Shown: piece after piece, positions 9,129-18,461 of the stretch
Position numbering within the stretch: position 1 is the stretch's first letter
How the letters are laid out: each line of letters opens with the position of its first letter
Origin: Aquabacterium sp. J223
GTDB lineage: Bacteria; Pseudomonadota; Gammaproteobacteria; Burkholderiales; Burkholderiaceae_C
Direction of reading: 5' to 3'
DNA length: 64,000 nucleotides
NCBI RefSeq assembly: GCF_024666615.1
Contig: NZ_CP088297.1
Location: forward strand, 3,576,501 to 3,640,500
Made by a program: the position numbers and the translations under genes
Notes under the pieces: model-generated
The model's database searches: none
What the model was told of the DNA's origin: nothing
What the model saw: only the letters and a program-made list of their open reading frames with translations

Positions 9129-11245
9129 ACCGGATCGAACCGGACGCGACGGCGGGCCGAGCGCCGGGCCGCTCCCAAGCCGGCCCGCATCCCCTCGGGG
9201 GATCGGCCGACGTACCCGTCGGACGAGGGGCCAACACGAACTTGCGGCTGCGCCTGCGTCGCCTGCCGCGCGACACCCGCGACACGCTGTTCCTGCTCGG
9301 CGTCATCACCTGGACCATCCTGCCGCACCTGGCGCACCTGCCGCTGTGGTGCGCGGCGCTGTCGGCGGTGGTGCTGCTGTGGCGCGGCCGGCTGGCGCTG
9401 GCGCAGGCGCCGCTGCCCAGCCGCTGGGCCGTGATCGCGGTGCTGACGGTGGCCGCCGGCCTGACGCTGATCACCGAGCAGACGCTGCTCGGCAAGGAAG
9501 CCGGCGTGACCATGCTGGTGCTGCTGATGGTGCTGAAGACGCTGGAGCTGCGCGCCCGGCGCGACGCGCTGGTGGTGTTCTTCCTCGGCTTCTTCCTGGT
9601 GCTGACGCACTTCCTCTACTCGCAGAGCCTGGCCGTCGCGGCGGCGATGCTGGTGTCGGTGTGGGCGCTGCTGACCGCGCTGGTGCTGGCGCACATGCCG
9701 GTCGGCCGGCCGGCGCTGAAGGACGCGGCGGCGCTGGCCGCCAAGGCCGCGCTGCTCGGCCTGCCGCTGATGGTGGCGCTGTTCCTGCTCTTCCCGCGCA
9801 TCGGCCCGCTGTGGGGCCTGCCGCAGGACGCGCTGGGCAAGACCGGCCTGTCGGGCAGCCTCAAGCTGGGCGGCGTGGCGCAGCTGGCCACCGACGACAC
9901 GCCGGCCTTCCGCATCCGCTTCGAGGGCCCGCCGCCGCCGCCGCAGTCGCTGTACTTCCGCGGCCCGGTGCTGACCGATTTCGACGGCGACGAATGGCGG
10001 GCCTCGCCGCTGCTGCGGCACAGCTGGCAGCCGCCGCGGCTGCAGCCGTTCGGCCCGGCCCGGCGCTACGAGCTGATGCTGGAGCCGTCGCGCCTGGCCA
10101 TGCTGCCGCTGCTGGAGGCGACGGTGGCGGTCGAGCCCGAGGGGCTGGCGCAGGCCGGGCTGCGCGCGGTGCTGCGCCACGACCTGCAGTGGCTGACGGA
10201 CCGCCCGGTCAACGACCGGCTCCGCCTGCAGGCCAGCGCGCACCCCCGCTGGCGGCTGGACGAACCGGGGGACGCCCTCTCGCTGCGCCGCCACGTCGAG
10301 CTGCCGCCCGGCCACAACCCGCGCATGCTGGCCTGGGCGCTGGCGCTGCGCCGCCAGCCGGCCTTCGCCAACGCCGACGCCGACACCCTGGCCGCGCACC
10401 TGCTCGACCTAATCCGCAACGGCGGCTACACCTACACCCTGGCGCCCGGCGTGTACGAGGAGAACGCGGTCGACGCCTTCTGGTTCGACCGCAAGCTGGG
10501 CTTCTGCGAGCACTACGCCGTCGCCTTCGTGGTGGCCCTGCGGGCGCTCGACGTCCCGGCGCGCATCGTCACGGGCTACCAGGGCACCGATCCGACGCCG
10601 GTCGACGGCTGGTGGGTGGTGCGCCAGAGCCACGCCCACGCCTGGGCCGAGTACTGGCAGCCGGGCCGCGGCTGGACCCGCGCCGACCCGACCGCCGCCG
10701 TGGCGCCCGAACGGGTGGTGCGCAGCCAGGCCCTGCAGCCGGCGCCCGGGCTGGTGGCCGGCGCGCTGGGCCAGGTCAGCCCCGAGCTGCTGGCCCGGCT
10801 GCGCCGCCAGTGGGAGCGCATGAACCAGGGCTGGAACCAGTGGGTGCTGAACTACTCCCGGTCCAGCCAGTTCGCGCTGCTCGAACGCCTGGGCGTGTCG
10901 GCCCCCGACTGGACCGACCTGAGCCGCGTCCTCATCGGCCTGCTCAGCGCCGCCAGCGCGGCCGCCGCCGGCTGGGCGCTGTGGGACCGCCACCGCCAGG
11001 ACCCCTGGCAGCGCCTGCTGGCCCGGGTGCGCAGGGCGCTGGCACGCCGCGGGCTGCAGCCGCTGCCCAGCGACGGCCCGCGCCGCCTGGCCGAGCGGCT
11101 GGAAGCGGCGCACGGGCCCGAGGCGGCCGGGCCGGCCGCGCGCGCCCTGCGCGAACTCGACGCGCTGCGCTACGGCCGCGACGGCCGTCGCCGCCCGCCG
11201 GCGGGCTGGTTCAGTTCGTTCCGCCGGCGGTTGCCGTCGGCCTGA
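9125..11245 (+). CDS. Transglutaminase-like membrane protein (TgpA/DUF3488 type)
   Basis: This 706-residue membrane protein has an N-terminal block of about five to six hydrophobic helices (DUF3488), a large periplasmic transglutaminase core, then a further helix and a C-terminal DUF4129-like tail. The Cys-His-Asp triad is visible in GFCEHYAVAF, SHAHAWAEYW and RADPTAAVAP. The ATG at 9125 overlaps the stop of the DUF58 gene, giving translational coupling. The first ~45 residues are low-complexity. In Pseudomonas aeruginosa the homologue TgpA is essential. The last 35 bases overlap the end of the convergent patatin gene. Confidence 0.92.
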   Translation: MNRIEPDATAGRAPGRSQAGPHPLGGSADVPVGRGANTNLRLRLRRLPRDTRDTLFLLGVITWTILPHLAHLPLWCAALSAVVLLWRGRLALAQAPLPSRWAVIAVLTVAAGLTLITEQTLLGKEAGVTMLVLLMVLKTLELRARRDALVVFFLGFFLVLTHFLYSQSLAVAAAMLVSVWALLTALVLAHMPVGRPALKDAAALAAKAALLGLPLMVALFLLFPRIGPLWGLPQDALGKTGLSGSLKLGGVAQLATDDTPAFRIRFEGPPPPPQSLYFRGPVLTDFDGDEWRASPLLRHSWQPPRLQPFGPARRYELMLEPSRLAMLPLLEATVAVEPEGLAQAGLRAVLRHDLQWLTDRPVNDRLRLQASAHPRWRLDEPGDALSLRRHVELPPGHNPRMLAWALALRRQPAFANADADTLAAHLLDLIRNGGYTYTLAPGVYEENAVDAFWFDRKLGFCEHYAVAFVVALRALDVPARIVTGYQGTDPTPVDGWWVVRQSHAHAWAEYWQPGRGWTRADPTAAVAPERVVRSQALQPAPGLVAGALGQVSPELLARLRRQWERMNQGWNQWVLNYSRSSQFALLERLGVSAPDWTDLSRVLIGLLSAASAAAAGWALWDRHRQDPWQRLLARVRRALARRGLQPLPSDGPRRLAERLEAAHGPEAAGPAARALRELDALRYGRDGRRRPPAGWFSSFRRRLPSA

Positions 11246-12332
11246 GGTCGCCCGCGCCGGACACCGGCTCCGGCCGGCCGTGCTCCCGCGCATGCGGCCA
11301 GCGCCCGTCGACCAGCACGTAACCGGGTTCGCGCAAGGCCACCCGGCCCTCGGCACGCGCCTTCAGCGCGGCGGCGAGGTCGTCGCGCCCGGCCACCCAG
11401 CGCTGCTGCACCGAGGCGGCGGAGAACTCCAGCGCCTTGCCGCCCAGTTCGTGGCGCGGCGGCCGGTAGGCGACCAGCACCACCTCGGTGGTCGCGGCCA
11501 CGGTGTCCTGGTCGCCCCGCTCGGCCAGCCGGTGGCGCAGCCGCTGCTCGCGGCGGAACGCCTCCAGCGTGCGCAGCGACTGCGAGGCGAAGGCGATGTC
11601 CTGCGTGCGCTCCAGCGCGGTGTCCATCGAGTGCGGCCGCTCGCCGCGGGCGTCGAACAGGTCGACCGCGACCAGCAGCTGGTCGCGCTCGTGCTCGGCC
11701 AGCAGCGGGTCCAGCGGCAGGTTGCACAGCATGCCGGGGTCGCCCAGCAGCCGACCGCCCACCTCGACCGGCGGGAAGCCGGGGATGAAGGCGGTGCTGG
11801 CCAGCACGTGCTCGGGCTCGATGCGCTGGCGCCGGCTGTCGAAGGTCACGGCCTCGCCGGTCTCCAGGTCGACGCAGCCGATGAGCAGCGGCAGGTCGCC
11901 CCGGTTGACGAGTTCGTAGTCGACCAGTTCGGCCAGCGTGTTGAGCAGCGGCCGGCCGTCGAACAGCCCGATGTCAGGCGGCGTGCCCGGCAGCAGCGAC
12001 AGGAAGCCGCTGGGCCGCGGCGTGAACAGCGCCGGCCGGCCCCAGAAGAAGGCCTGCGCGGCGTGCCACTTGTTCACCGCGTCGCGCGCCGGCCCGGTGG
12101 TGGCCGGCGGCAGCAGGCTGTGCTGGGCTGCGGCCTCCCAGAAGCGCCGCAGCTGCGGCACCCGGCGCTCGGGCGGGTTGCCGGCCAGCAAGGTGGCCAC
12201 CACCGCGCCGATGGAGGCGCCGCTGACCAGGTGCGGCCACAGGCCGGCGTCCTGCAGCGCTTCGCAGGCGCCGGCGGCGTAGGCGCCGAGGGCGTTGCCC
12301 CCGGACAGGGCGAGCGCGATCCGCTGGGTCAT
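11211..12332 (-). CDS. Patatin-like phospholipase
   Basis: This 373-residue protein is a patatin-type serine lipid acyl hydrolase. The oxyanion-hole motif is at the N-terminus (LALSGGNALGAYAAGA), the nucleophile elbow is GASIG (Ser about residue 43), and the catalytic Asp lies in GRLLGDPGMLCNLPLDPLL (motif G-D-P-G where DG[AG] is usual). A family-typical ASTAFIPGFPPVEV precedes it. No signal peptide is seen, so it is probably cytoplasmic. The start MTQRIALALSGG places the conserved motif at the usual distance from the N-terminus. Its end overlaps the convergent transglutaminase gene by 35 bases. Substrate is not predictable from sequence. Confidence 0.88.
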   Translation of the reverse strand: MTQRIALALSGGNALGAYAAGACEALQDAGLWPHLVSGASIGAVVATLLAGNPPERRVPQLRRFWEAAAQHSLLPPATTGPARDAVNKWHAAQAFFWGRPALFTPRPSGFLSLLPGTPPDIGLFDGRPLLNTLAELVDYELVNRGDLPLLIGCVDLETGEAVTFDSRRQRIEPEHVLASTAFIPGFPPVEVGGRLLGDPGMLCNLPLDPLLAEHERDQLLVAVDLFDARGERPHSMDTALERTQDIAFASQSLRTLEAFRREQRLRHRLAERGDQDTVAATTEVVLVAYRPPRHELGGKALEFSAASVQQRWVAGRDDLAAALKARAEGRVALREPGYVLVDGRWPHAREHGRPEPVSGAGDLRPTATAGGTN

Positions 12333-12391
12333 CCACCGGCGCGGCAAACCGCACGCCCGTGCGCTCGCCGAGGCCGCAGGGCCGAGGCCGC

Positions 12392-13186
12392 TCAGCCCTG
12401 CGGCACCGCGCCCAGCCGCCGCGACAGCGCGCTGGCGGCCTCGCGCAGGACGCGGGCGGCCGGGCCGTCCGGCGACGCGTCCAGCATCGCGCCCGGGCCG
12501 ATGGCGGTCAGCGCCAGCACCAGCGCGCCGAAGCCGTCGAACACCGGCGCGGCGATGGCGGTGACGCCGGGCACCGTGCCGTCGACCACGCCGGCGAAGC
12601 GCTGGGCGCGCACCGTCGCCAGCTCCTTCTCGAAGCGGGCCAGCGCCCGCGGCCCGGGGTTCTCGGCGCGCAGGCACTGCGCGCGGCGCTCGTCGTCCAT
12701 GAAGGCGGCGAACACCCGGCCGGAGGCGGTGCCCAGCACCGACACCACCGTGCCGTGGCGCATGTTCACGTGCACCGCGGTCGGCCCCTCCTCCAGCCGC
12801 ACGAAGGTCGGCCCGCGGTTGCCCCAGATGGCGATGCCCACCGTCTGGCCGATGCGCTGCGCCAGCGCCGGCAGTTCGGCCGCGGCGAGGCGGATGGGAT
12901 CGGCCTGGTGCAGGCTGATCAGGCCCATCTGCAGCGCCAGCGGCCCGAGCCCGTAGCGGCCGCTGGCCGGGTCCTGCTCGATCAGCCCCAGCGCGCCGAA
13001 GCTGACGAGGTACGGGTGCGCCTTGGCCGCCGACATGCCGGCCTCGCGCGCCAGGTCCTTCAGCGCCACCGGCCGGCCGAGGTGCACCAGCGCCAGCAGC
13101 AGCCGCCCGCCCACCTCGATGCTCTGGATGCCTCGGGAGCGGCGCCCCTCCACCGGCGCCTCGTCCTCGCTGTCTGCCTGGGTCAT
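12392..13186 (-). CDS. IclR-family transcriptional regulator
   Basis: This 264-residue protein has an N-terminal winged helix-turn-helix (GIQSIEVGGRLLLALV...VALKDLAREAGMSAAKAHPY) and a C-terminal GAF-like IclR effector domain (VNMRHGTVVSVLGTASGRVF; AIAAPVFDGFGALVLALTA). It is transcribed away from the aromatic catabolism genes starting at 13274, the usual place for a local regulator. Members such as HmgR control homogentisate degradation, so this is a plausible regulator of the hmg/mha genes alongside, but the effector is inferred. The intergenic region has a promoter and a dyad, listed separately. Confidence 0.88.
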   Translation of the reverse strand: MTQADSEDEAPVEGRRSRGIQSIEVGGRLLLALVHLGRPVALKDLAREAGMSAAKAHPYLVSFGALGLIEQDPASGRYGLGPLALQMGLISLHQADPIRLAAAELPALAQRIGQTVGIAIWGNRGPTFVRLEEGPTAVHVNMRHGTVVSVLGTASGRVFAAFMDDERRAQCLRAENPGPRALARFEKELATVRAQRFAGVVDGTVPGVTAIAAPVFDGFGALVLALTAIGPGAMLDASPDGPAARVLREAASALSRRLGAVPQG

Positions 13187-13210
13187 CGGAGTTCTACTTA
13201 GACAAATGGG

Positions 13211-13247
13211 TTTGCGATTATCAAGCCCGCGGCTATGATCGCTTGAT
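13211..13247 (+). promoter_or_regulatory. Candidate promoter and IclR operator between regulator and catabolic genes
   Basis: Within the 87 bases between the divergent IclR and metallo-hydrolase genes there is a possible sigma-70 promoter reading rightwards: TTGCGA at 13212-13217 and TATGAT at 13234-13239, 16 bases apart. A 7-base inverted repeat, ATCAAGC (13220-13226) and GCTTGAT (13241-13247), spans the -10 box. This is a plausible operator position for the divergent IclR-type regulator, acting on the mha/hmg genes. It is judged by eye only. Confidence 0.4.
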
Positions 13248-13273
13248 CGTCGTCAATGTCTAACGGATTCGAT

Positions 13274-14227
13274 ATGAGCAAAAGCTTCGCCTCGCAGGCG
13301 GACCTGCAGGAAAAGCAGGTGAGCTTCACCAGGCTCTCCGACAACGCCTACGCCTACACCGCCGAGGGCGATCCCAACACCGGGGTCATCGTCGGCGACG
13401 ACGCGGTGATGGTGGTCGACACCCAGGCCACGCCGGCGATGGCGCAGGACGTCATCCGCCGCATCCGCGAGGTGACCGACAAGCCCATCCGCTACGTCGT
13501 GCTGAGCCACTACCACGCGGTGCGGGTGCTCGGCGCCGCCGCCTACCAGCCGCAGCACATCGTCGCCAGCCGCGACACCTACGACCTCATCGTCGAGCGC
13601 GGCGAGCAGGACAAGGCCAGCGAGATCGGCCGCTTCCCGCGGCTGTTCCGCAACGTCGAGTCGGTGCCGCCGGGCCTGACCTGGCCGACCATCACCTTCG
13701 AAGGCCGCCTGTCGATCTGGCTCGGCAAGCTGGAGGTGCAGCTGCTGCAGCTGGGCCGCGGCCACACCAAGGGCGACACGGTGGCCTGGCTGCCCGAGCA
13801 GAAGATCCTGTTCTCCGGCGACCTGGTGGAGTTCGACGCCACGCCCTACGCCGGCGACGCCTACTTCAAGGACTGGCCGGCGACGCTGGACCGGCTGGCC
13901 GCGCTGAAGCCGCAGGCGCTGGTGCCCGGCCGCGGCGCCGCCCTGACCACACCCGACGCGGTGGCCCAGGGCCTGGCCGGCACCCGCGCCTTCATCGCCG
14001 ACGTGCGTGACGCGGTGGAGGCCGGCGTGAAGGCCGGCAAGGACCTGAACGCCGTCTACAAGGAGGTCTACGCCAAGCTCAAGCCCACCTACGGCCACTG
14101 GGTCATCTTCGACCACTGCATGCCCTTCGACGTCACCCGCTGCTACGACGAGGTGACGCAGTTCGCCGACCCGCGCATCTGGACCGCCGAGCGCGACCGG
14201 GTGATGTGGGAAACGCTCGAGGGCTGA
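13274..14227 (+). CDS. Metallo-beta-lactamase-fold hydrolase with atypical metal motif
   Basis: This 317-residue protein has the metallo-beta-lactamase fold. Visible elements are GVIVGDDAVMVVDTQ, the first metal-motif region LSHYHAVRVLGAAAY, GRGHTKGDTVAW and ILFSGDLVEF. The canonical HxHxDH motif is HxHxVR here, so the Asp and His that bind the second metal are absent; a single-metal or altered activity is likely. The ATG at 13274 gives a 5' leader of normal length after the predicted promoter. An upstream in-frame ATG at 13256 is also possible. It is first in the catabolic operon and ends four bases before the flavin hydroxylase. Its role in the pathway is unknown. Confidence 0.82.
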   Translation: MSKSFASQADLQEKQVSFTRLSDNAYAYTAEGDPNTGVIVGDDAVMVVDTQATPAMAQDVIRRIREVTDKPIRYVVLSHYHAVRVLGAAAYQPQHIVASRDTYDLIVERGEQDKASEIGRFPRLFRNVESVPPGLTWPTITFEGRLSIWLGKLEVQLLQLGRGHTKGDTVAWLPEQKILFSGDLVEFDATPYAGDAYFKDWPATLDRLAALKPQALVPGRGAALTTPDAVAQGLAGTRAFIADVRDAVEAGVKAGKDLNAVYKEVYAKLKPTYGHWVIFDHCMPFDVTRCYDEVTQFADPRIWTAERDRVMWETLEG

Positions 14228-14231
14228 GGCC

Positions 14232-15908
14232 GTGCGCTTCGCCGACCTGCCGCGCGAGGCACGCGCGCAGGCGCTCGACTACCAGCGCCTGACCTTCGAG
14301 CACGAGCGCAGCCCGGACCAGGACGCCGCCGCACCGGTGCGCCACCCGGTGGTGGTGGTCGGCGCCGGACCGGTGGGCCTGGCCCTGGCCATCGACCTGG
14401 CCCAGCGCGAGGTGCCGGTGGTGCTGCTGGACAACGACCACACGCTGTCCACCGGCTCGCGCGCCATCTGCTTCGCCAAGCGCACGCTGGAGGTCTGCGA
14501 CCGCCTCGGCGTCGGCCAGCGCATGGTGGACAAGGGCGTGTCCTGGAGCCGCGGCCGGGTGTTCTTCCGCGACCAGGAGGTCTACCCCTTCGACCTGCTG
14601 CCGGAAACCGGCCACCAGCGGCCGGCCTTCATCAACCTGCAGCAGTACTACGTGGAGGGCTACCTGGCCGAGCGGGCGGCCGCGTTGCCCGGCATCGACG
14701 TGCGCTGGAAGCACAAGGTGGTCGGTGTGGACAACCGCGCCGACGGCGTGCTGCTGACGGTGCAGACCCCCGACGGCGAGTACCGGCTGCAGGCCGACCA
14801 CGTCGCCGCCTGCGACGGGTCGCGTTCGGCGGTGCGCCAGCTGCTGGGCCTGGAGAGCCAGGGCCGCGTCTTCCGCGACCGCTTCCTCATCGCCGACGTG
14901 AAGATGGCGTTCGACCACCCGGCGGAGCGCTGGTTCTGGTTCGACCCGCCCTTCCACCCGGGGCAGAGTGTTCTGCTGCACAAGCAGCCCGACAACGTCT
15001 GGCGCATCGACTTCCAGTTGGGCTGGGACGCCGACCCCGAGGTCGAGAAGCGGCCCGAGAACATCATTCCCCGCGTCAAGGCGCTGCTCGGCGACAAGGT
15101 CGAGTTCGAGCTCGAATGGGCCAGCGTCTACACCTTCGCCTGCCAGCGCATGGCACGCTTCCGCCACCGCCGCGTGCTCTTCGCCGGCGACTCGGCGCAC
15201 GGCGTGTCGCCCTTCGGCGCCCGTGGCGCCAACTCCGGCGTGCAGGACGCCGAGAACCTGGCCTGGAAGCTGGCCGCGGTGCTGCGCGGCGAGGCCGGCG
15301 ACGCGCTGCTGGACAGCTACGCCCACGAACGCGAGTTCGCCGCCGACGAGAACATCCGCAACTCCAGCCGGTCCACCGACTTCATCACGCCCAAGAGCGA
15401 GGTCAGCCGGCTGTTCCGCGACGCGGTGCTGCAGCTGGCGCGGCAGCACGGCTTCGCCCGCCGGCTGGTCAACAGCGGCCGGCTGTCGGTGCCGTGCACG
15501 CTGTCGGCCTCGGCGCTGACCACGCCCGACCGGGACGCCTTCGACGCGCCGGTGGTGCCGGGCGCGGCGGCCCTGGATGCGCCGGTGCGGCGCGGCGACG
15601 GCAGCGCGGGCTGGCTGCTGCGCGAGCTGGGCCCCGACTTCACCGTGCTGGTCTACGACGGCGACGACGCGCTGACCGCCGAGCTGCGACGCGCGGCGGA
15701 CGGGTTGACCCGCTCCACCGTGCTGCGCATCGGCTCCGCCCCCGGCGCCGACCTGCACGACGAGCAGGGCCTGGTCGCGCAACGTTATGGCCTGGCCGGC
15801 GGCGGCGTGGTGCTGCTGCGCCCCGACCACCACGTCTGCGCCCGCTGGCGCCGGCCGCACGGCGACGACCTGCGCGCCGCCCTGAAGCGCGCGCTGGCCC
15901 GCGCCTGA
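14232..15908 (+). CDS. mhaA: FAD-dependent aromatic hydroxylase, probably 3-hydroxyphenylacetate 6-hydroxylase
   Basis: This 558-residue flavoprotein monooxygenase of the FAD_binding_3 group (MhpA/PobA-like) adds OH to a phenolic ring using NAD(P)H and O2. The dinucleotide-binding motif is VVVVGAGPVGLALAIDL near residue 40, the second FAD motif is RVLFAGDSAHGVSPFGARGANSG, and a DG motif is in HVAACDGSRSAVRQ. It starts with GTG. Directly downstream is a 68-residue DUF2783 protein and then hmgA and fumarylacetoacetase. This matches the Pseudomonas putida U arrangement in which MhaA with small coupling protein MhaB converts 3-hydroxyphenylacetate to homogentisate. The substrate is inferred from this context; the family assignment is secure. 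Confidence 0.85.
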   Translation: MRFADLPREARAQALDYQRLTFEHERSPDQDAAAPVRHPVVVVGAGPVGLALAIDLAQREVPVVLLDNDHTLSTGSRAICFAKRTLEVCDRLGVGQRMVDKGVSWSRGRVFFRDQEVYPFDLLPETGHQRPAFINLQQYYVEGYLAERAAALPGIDVRWKHKVVGVDNRADGVLLTVQTPDGEYRLQADHVAACDGSRSAVRQLLGLESQGRVFRDRFLIADVKMAFDHPAERWFWFDPPFHPGQSVLLHKQPDNVWRIDFQLGWDADPEVEKRPENIIPRVKALLGDKVEFELEWASVYTFACQRMARFRHRRVLFAGDSAHGVSPFGARGANSGVQDAENLAWKLAAVLRGEAGDALLDSYAHEREFAADENIRNSSRSTDFITPKSEVSRLFRDAVLQLARQHGFARRLVNSGRLSVPCTLSASALTTPDRDAFDAPVVPGAAALDAPVRRGDGSAGWLLRELGPDFTVLVYDGDDALTAELRRAADGLTRSTVLRIGSAPGADLHDEQGLVAQRYGLAGGGVVLLRPDHHVCARWRRPHGDDLRAALKRALARA

Positions 15909-15928
15909 CCTTGACGCAGGACCTTGCC

Positions 15929-16135
15929 ATGCCGCACCTGATCACCGAACCGCACCTCGACCAGCCCGACGACTTCTACGAGGCGCTGCTCGACGCCCAC
16001 CGCGACCTGCCGATCGAGCAGTCGCACGCGCTCAACGCCCGGCTGGTCCTGCTGCTGGCCAACCACATCGGCGACCACCCGGTGCTGTGCGAGGCGCTGC
16101 AGGCCGCCCGCGACAGCGCGCCGCAGCCCGCCTGA
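15929..16135 (+). CDS. mhaB: DUF2783 small protein, probable MhaB-like coupling protein
   Basis: This encodes 68 residues beginning [21 protein letters not shown], with a helical middle containing [18 protein letters not shown]. It fits the DUF2783 family, short proteins encoded next to FAD-dependent ring hydroxylases. In Pseudomonas putida U the analogous small protein MhaB is required for 3-hydroxyphenylacetate hydroxylation as a coupling protein for MhaA. The gene is 20 bases downstream of the flavoprotein gene. No catalytic residues are evident, consistent with an accessory role. Confidence 0.75.
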   Translation: MPHLITEPHLDQPDDFYEALLDAHRDLPIEQSHALNARLVLLLANHIGDHPVLCEALQAARDSAPQPA

Positions 16136-16170
16136 CACCACCCACCTTGCATCCCCACCGGAGGACCGAC

Positions 16171-17148
16171 ATGACCGCATCGACCCCCAACCGCCGCCAG
16201 ATCACGCTGGGCGCCGCCCTCGGCCTGCTCGTGCCCGGCGCCGTGCGGGCCCAGGACAACCGCAGCATCGAATGGGTCGTCGGTTTTGCCGCCGGCGGCG
16301 GCTCCGACACCGTCGCCCGCACGGTGGCCGAGGCCATGGCCCGCACGCTGGGCCAGCCCATCGTCGTCAACAACAAACCCGGCGCAGGCACCAACATCGC
16401 GGCCGAGTACGTGGTCCGCGCCGGCAACACCAGCGGCACGCTGCTCTTCACCGCCGACTTCGCCACCCTGGCCGCCAACCCGTTCCTCTTCGGCCGCCTC
16501 CCCTACGACCCGGTCAAGGACTTCGTGCCGGTGGGGCTGCTGGCGCGCTTCCCGCTGCTGCTGGTCGTCGCGCCCAACGTGCCGGCGAAGAACTGGCAGG
16601 AGTTCACCGCCTGGGCCAAGGCGCAGGACAACGTGTCCTACGCCTCGCCGGGCCTGGGCACCCCGCACCACCTGGCGGTGGAGCTGCTGCGCGAGCGCAC
16701 GGGCCTCAAGTTCAACCACGTGCCCTACAAGGGCGCGGCGCCCGCCGTGCAGGATCTGATGGGCGGCCAGGTGCCGGTGGGCATGATCGACTCGGCCAGC
16801 GTGCAGCAGGCGGTGGTGGCCGGCCGGGTGAAGGCCATCGGCGTGGCCAGCGCGGCGCGGCTGCAGACGCTGCCCGACGTGCCCACCCTGGCCGAACAGG
16901 GCGTGTCCGGCTACGAGGCCTACGCCTGGCAGGGGCTGGTGGCGCCGGCCGGCACCCCGCCCGACACCGTGGCCCGGTTCAGCAAGGCCTTGCAGGCGGC
17001 GTTGGACGCCACGCCGGTGAAGGCCCGGTTCCAATCGCTGGCGCTGGAGGCGCTGCCCGGCACGCCGCAGCAGATGGCGAGCTACGCCGGCACCGAGCGC
17101 GAGCGCTGGGGCCGCCTCATCAAGGCCAACAACATCAGGCTGGACTGA
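16171..17148 (+). CDS. Bug-family tripartite tricarboxylate transporter substrate-binding protein
   Basis: This 325-residue periplasmic solute-binding protein of the Bug (TctC) family has a Tat-like N-terminus ([23 protein letters not shown]) with signal cleavage after VRAQ. The mature protein opens with the family pattern [18 protein letters not shown] and continues with [31 protein letters not shown] and [18 protein letters not shown] lies just upstream of the ATG. Bug proteins are greatly expanded in Burkholderiales and often sit in catabolic operons without the membrane partners. Here it may bind an aromatic acid fed to the adjacent hydroxylase; the ligand is inferred. Confidence 0.9.
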   Translation: MTASTPNRRQITLGAALGLLVPGAVRAQDNRSIEWVVGFAAGGGSDTVARTVAEAMARTLGQPIVVNNKPGAGTNIAAEYVVRAGNTSGTLLFTADFATLAANPFLFGRLPYDPVKDFVPVGLLARFPLLLVVAPNVPAKNWQEFTAWAKAQDNVSYASPGLGTPHHLAVELLRERTGLKFNHVPYKGAAPAVQDLMGGQVPVGMIDSASVQQAVVAGRVKAIGVASAARLQTLPDVPTLAEQGVSGYEAYAWQGLVAPAGTPPDTVARFSKALQAALDATPVKARFQSLALEALPGTPQQMASYAGTERERWGRLIKANNIRLD

Positions 17149-17150
17149 CC

Positions 17151-18452
17151 ATGACCGACCCCGACCCGACGCTTCGCTACCAGAGCGGCTTCGGCAACGA
17201 ACACGCCACCGAGGCCATCGCCGGCGCGCTGCCGCGCGGGCGCAACAGCCCGCAGCGGGCGCCGCTGGACCTGTACCCGGAGCTGGTCTCGGGCACCGCC
17301 TTCACCGCACCGCGCGCCGAGAACCGGCGCAGCTGGCTGTACCGCCGCCAGCCGTCGGTGGTGGCCGGCCGTTTCGCGCCCTACCGGCAGGACGGCTGGC
17401 TCACACCGCCGCTGCGCGAGGCGGTGGTCCCGCCCGAGCCGATGCGCTGGCATCCCTTCGCGCTGCCCACCGAGCCCACCGACTTCGTCGACGGGCTGAA
17501 GACGGTGGTGCTGAACGGCGACGCCGAGGCGCAGACCGGCATGGCCGCGCATGTGTACCTGGCCAACCGCTCGATGGACGGCCGCGCGCTGGTCAATGCC
17601 GACGGCGAACTGCTGCTGGTGCCGCAGCAGGGGCGGCTCGTCATCACCACCGAGCTCGGCGTGCTGGCGGTCCGGCCCGGCGAGATCGCGCTGCTGCCGC
17701 GCGGCCTGGTCTTTCGCGTCGACCTGCCCGACGGCCCGTCGCGCGGCTATGTGTGCGAGAACTACGGCGCGCACTTCCGCCTGCCGGAGCTGGGGCCGAT
17801 CGGCTCCAACGGGCTGGCCAACGCGCGCGACTTCCTGGCACCGGTGGCGGCCTTCGAGGCGCCGCAGGGCGAGGTCGAGCTGGTGAAGAAATTCGCCGGC
17901 CGGCTGTGGCGCACGACGCTGAAGCGCACGCCCTTCGACGTGGTGGCCTGGCACGGCAACCTGGCGCCGGTGAAGTACGACACGGCGCACTTCATGGCCA
18001 TCGGCTCGATCAGCTTCGACCACCCCGACCCGTCGATCTTCACCGTGCTGACCAGCCCCAGCGACACGCCGGGCACCGCCAACGCCGACTTCGTCATCTT
18101 CCCGCCGCGCTGGCTGGTGATGGAGGACACCTTCCGCCCGCCCTGGTACCACCGCAACCTGATGAGCGAGTTCATGGGACTGGTCTACGGCGAGTACGAC
18201 GCCAAGCCCGAAGGCTTCAAACCCGGCGGTGCCTCGCTGCACAACGGCATGGTGCCGCACGGGCCCGACGGCGAGGCCTTCGAGAAGGCGACCGGCGCCG
18301 ACCTGGCGCCGCAGAAGCTCGACGGCACGCTCGCCTTCATGTTCGAAAGCCGCCTGCGCTTCGTCCCCACGCCCTTCGCCCTGAACGGCGGCGCGCTGGA
18401 CGAGGCGTACGCCGATTGCTGGGCCGGCCTGTCCGCCCGCGCCCCGCTCTGA
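17151..18452 (+). CDS. hmgA: Homogentisate 1,2-dioxygenase
   Basis: This 433-residue protein is homogentisate 1,2-dioxygenase, the iron-dependent enzyme that opens the ring of homogentisate to give maleylacetoacetate. The N-terminal [13 protein letters not shown] is diagnostic. Later motifs include [55 protein letters not shown] (with an iron-ligand His) and [17 protein letters not shown]. The length is normal. It starts two bases after the Bug stop and is followed within 9 bases by fumarylacetoacetase. A maleylacetoacetate isomerase gene, which would complete the pathway, is not present in this window. Confidence 0.96.
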   Translation: MTDPDPTLRYQSGFGNEHATEAIAGALPRGRNSPQRAPLDLYPELVSGTAFTAPRAENRRSWLYRRQPSVVAGRFAPYRQDGWLTPPLREAVVPPEPMRWHPFALPTEPTDFVDGLKTVVLNGDAEAQTGMAAHVYLANRSMDGRALVNADGELLLVPQQGRLVITTELGVLAVRPGEIALLPRGLVFRVDLPDGPSRGYVCENYGAHFRLPELGPIGSNGLANARDFLAPVAAFEAPQGEVELVKKFAGRLWRTTLKRTPFDVVAWHGNLAPVKYDTAHFMAIGSISFDHPDPSIFTVLTSPSDTPGTANADFVIFPPRWLVMEDTFRPPWYHRNLMSEFMGLVYGEYDAKPEGFKPGGASLHNGMVPHGPDGEAFEKATGADLAPQKLDGTLAFMFESRLRFVPTPFALNGGALDEAYADCWAGLSARAPL

Positions 18453-18461
18453 GCCGCACCC

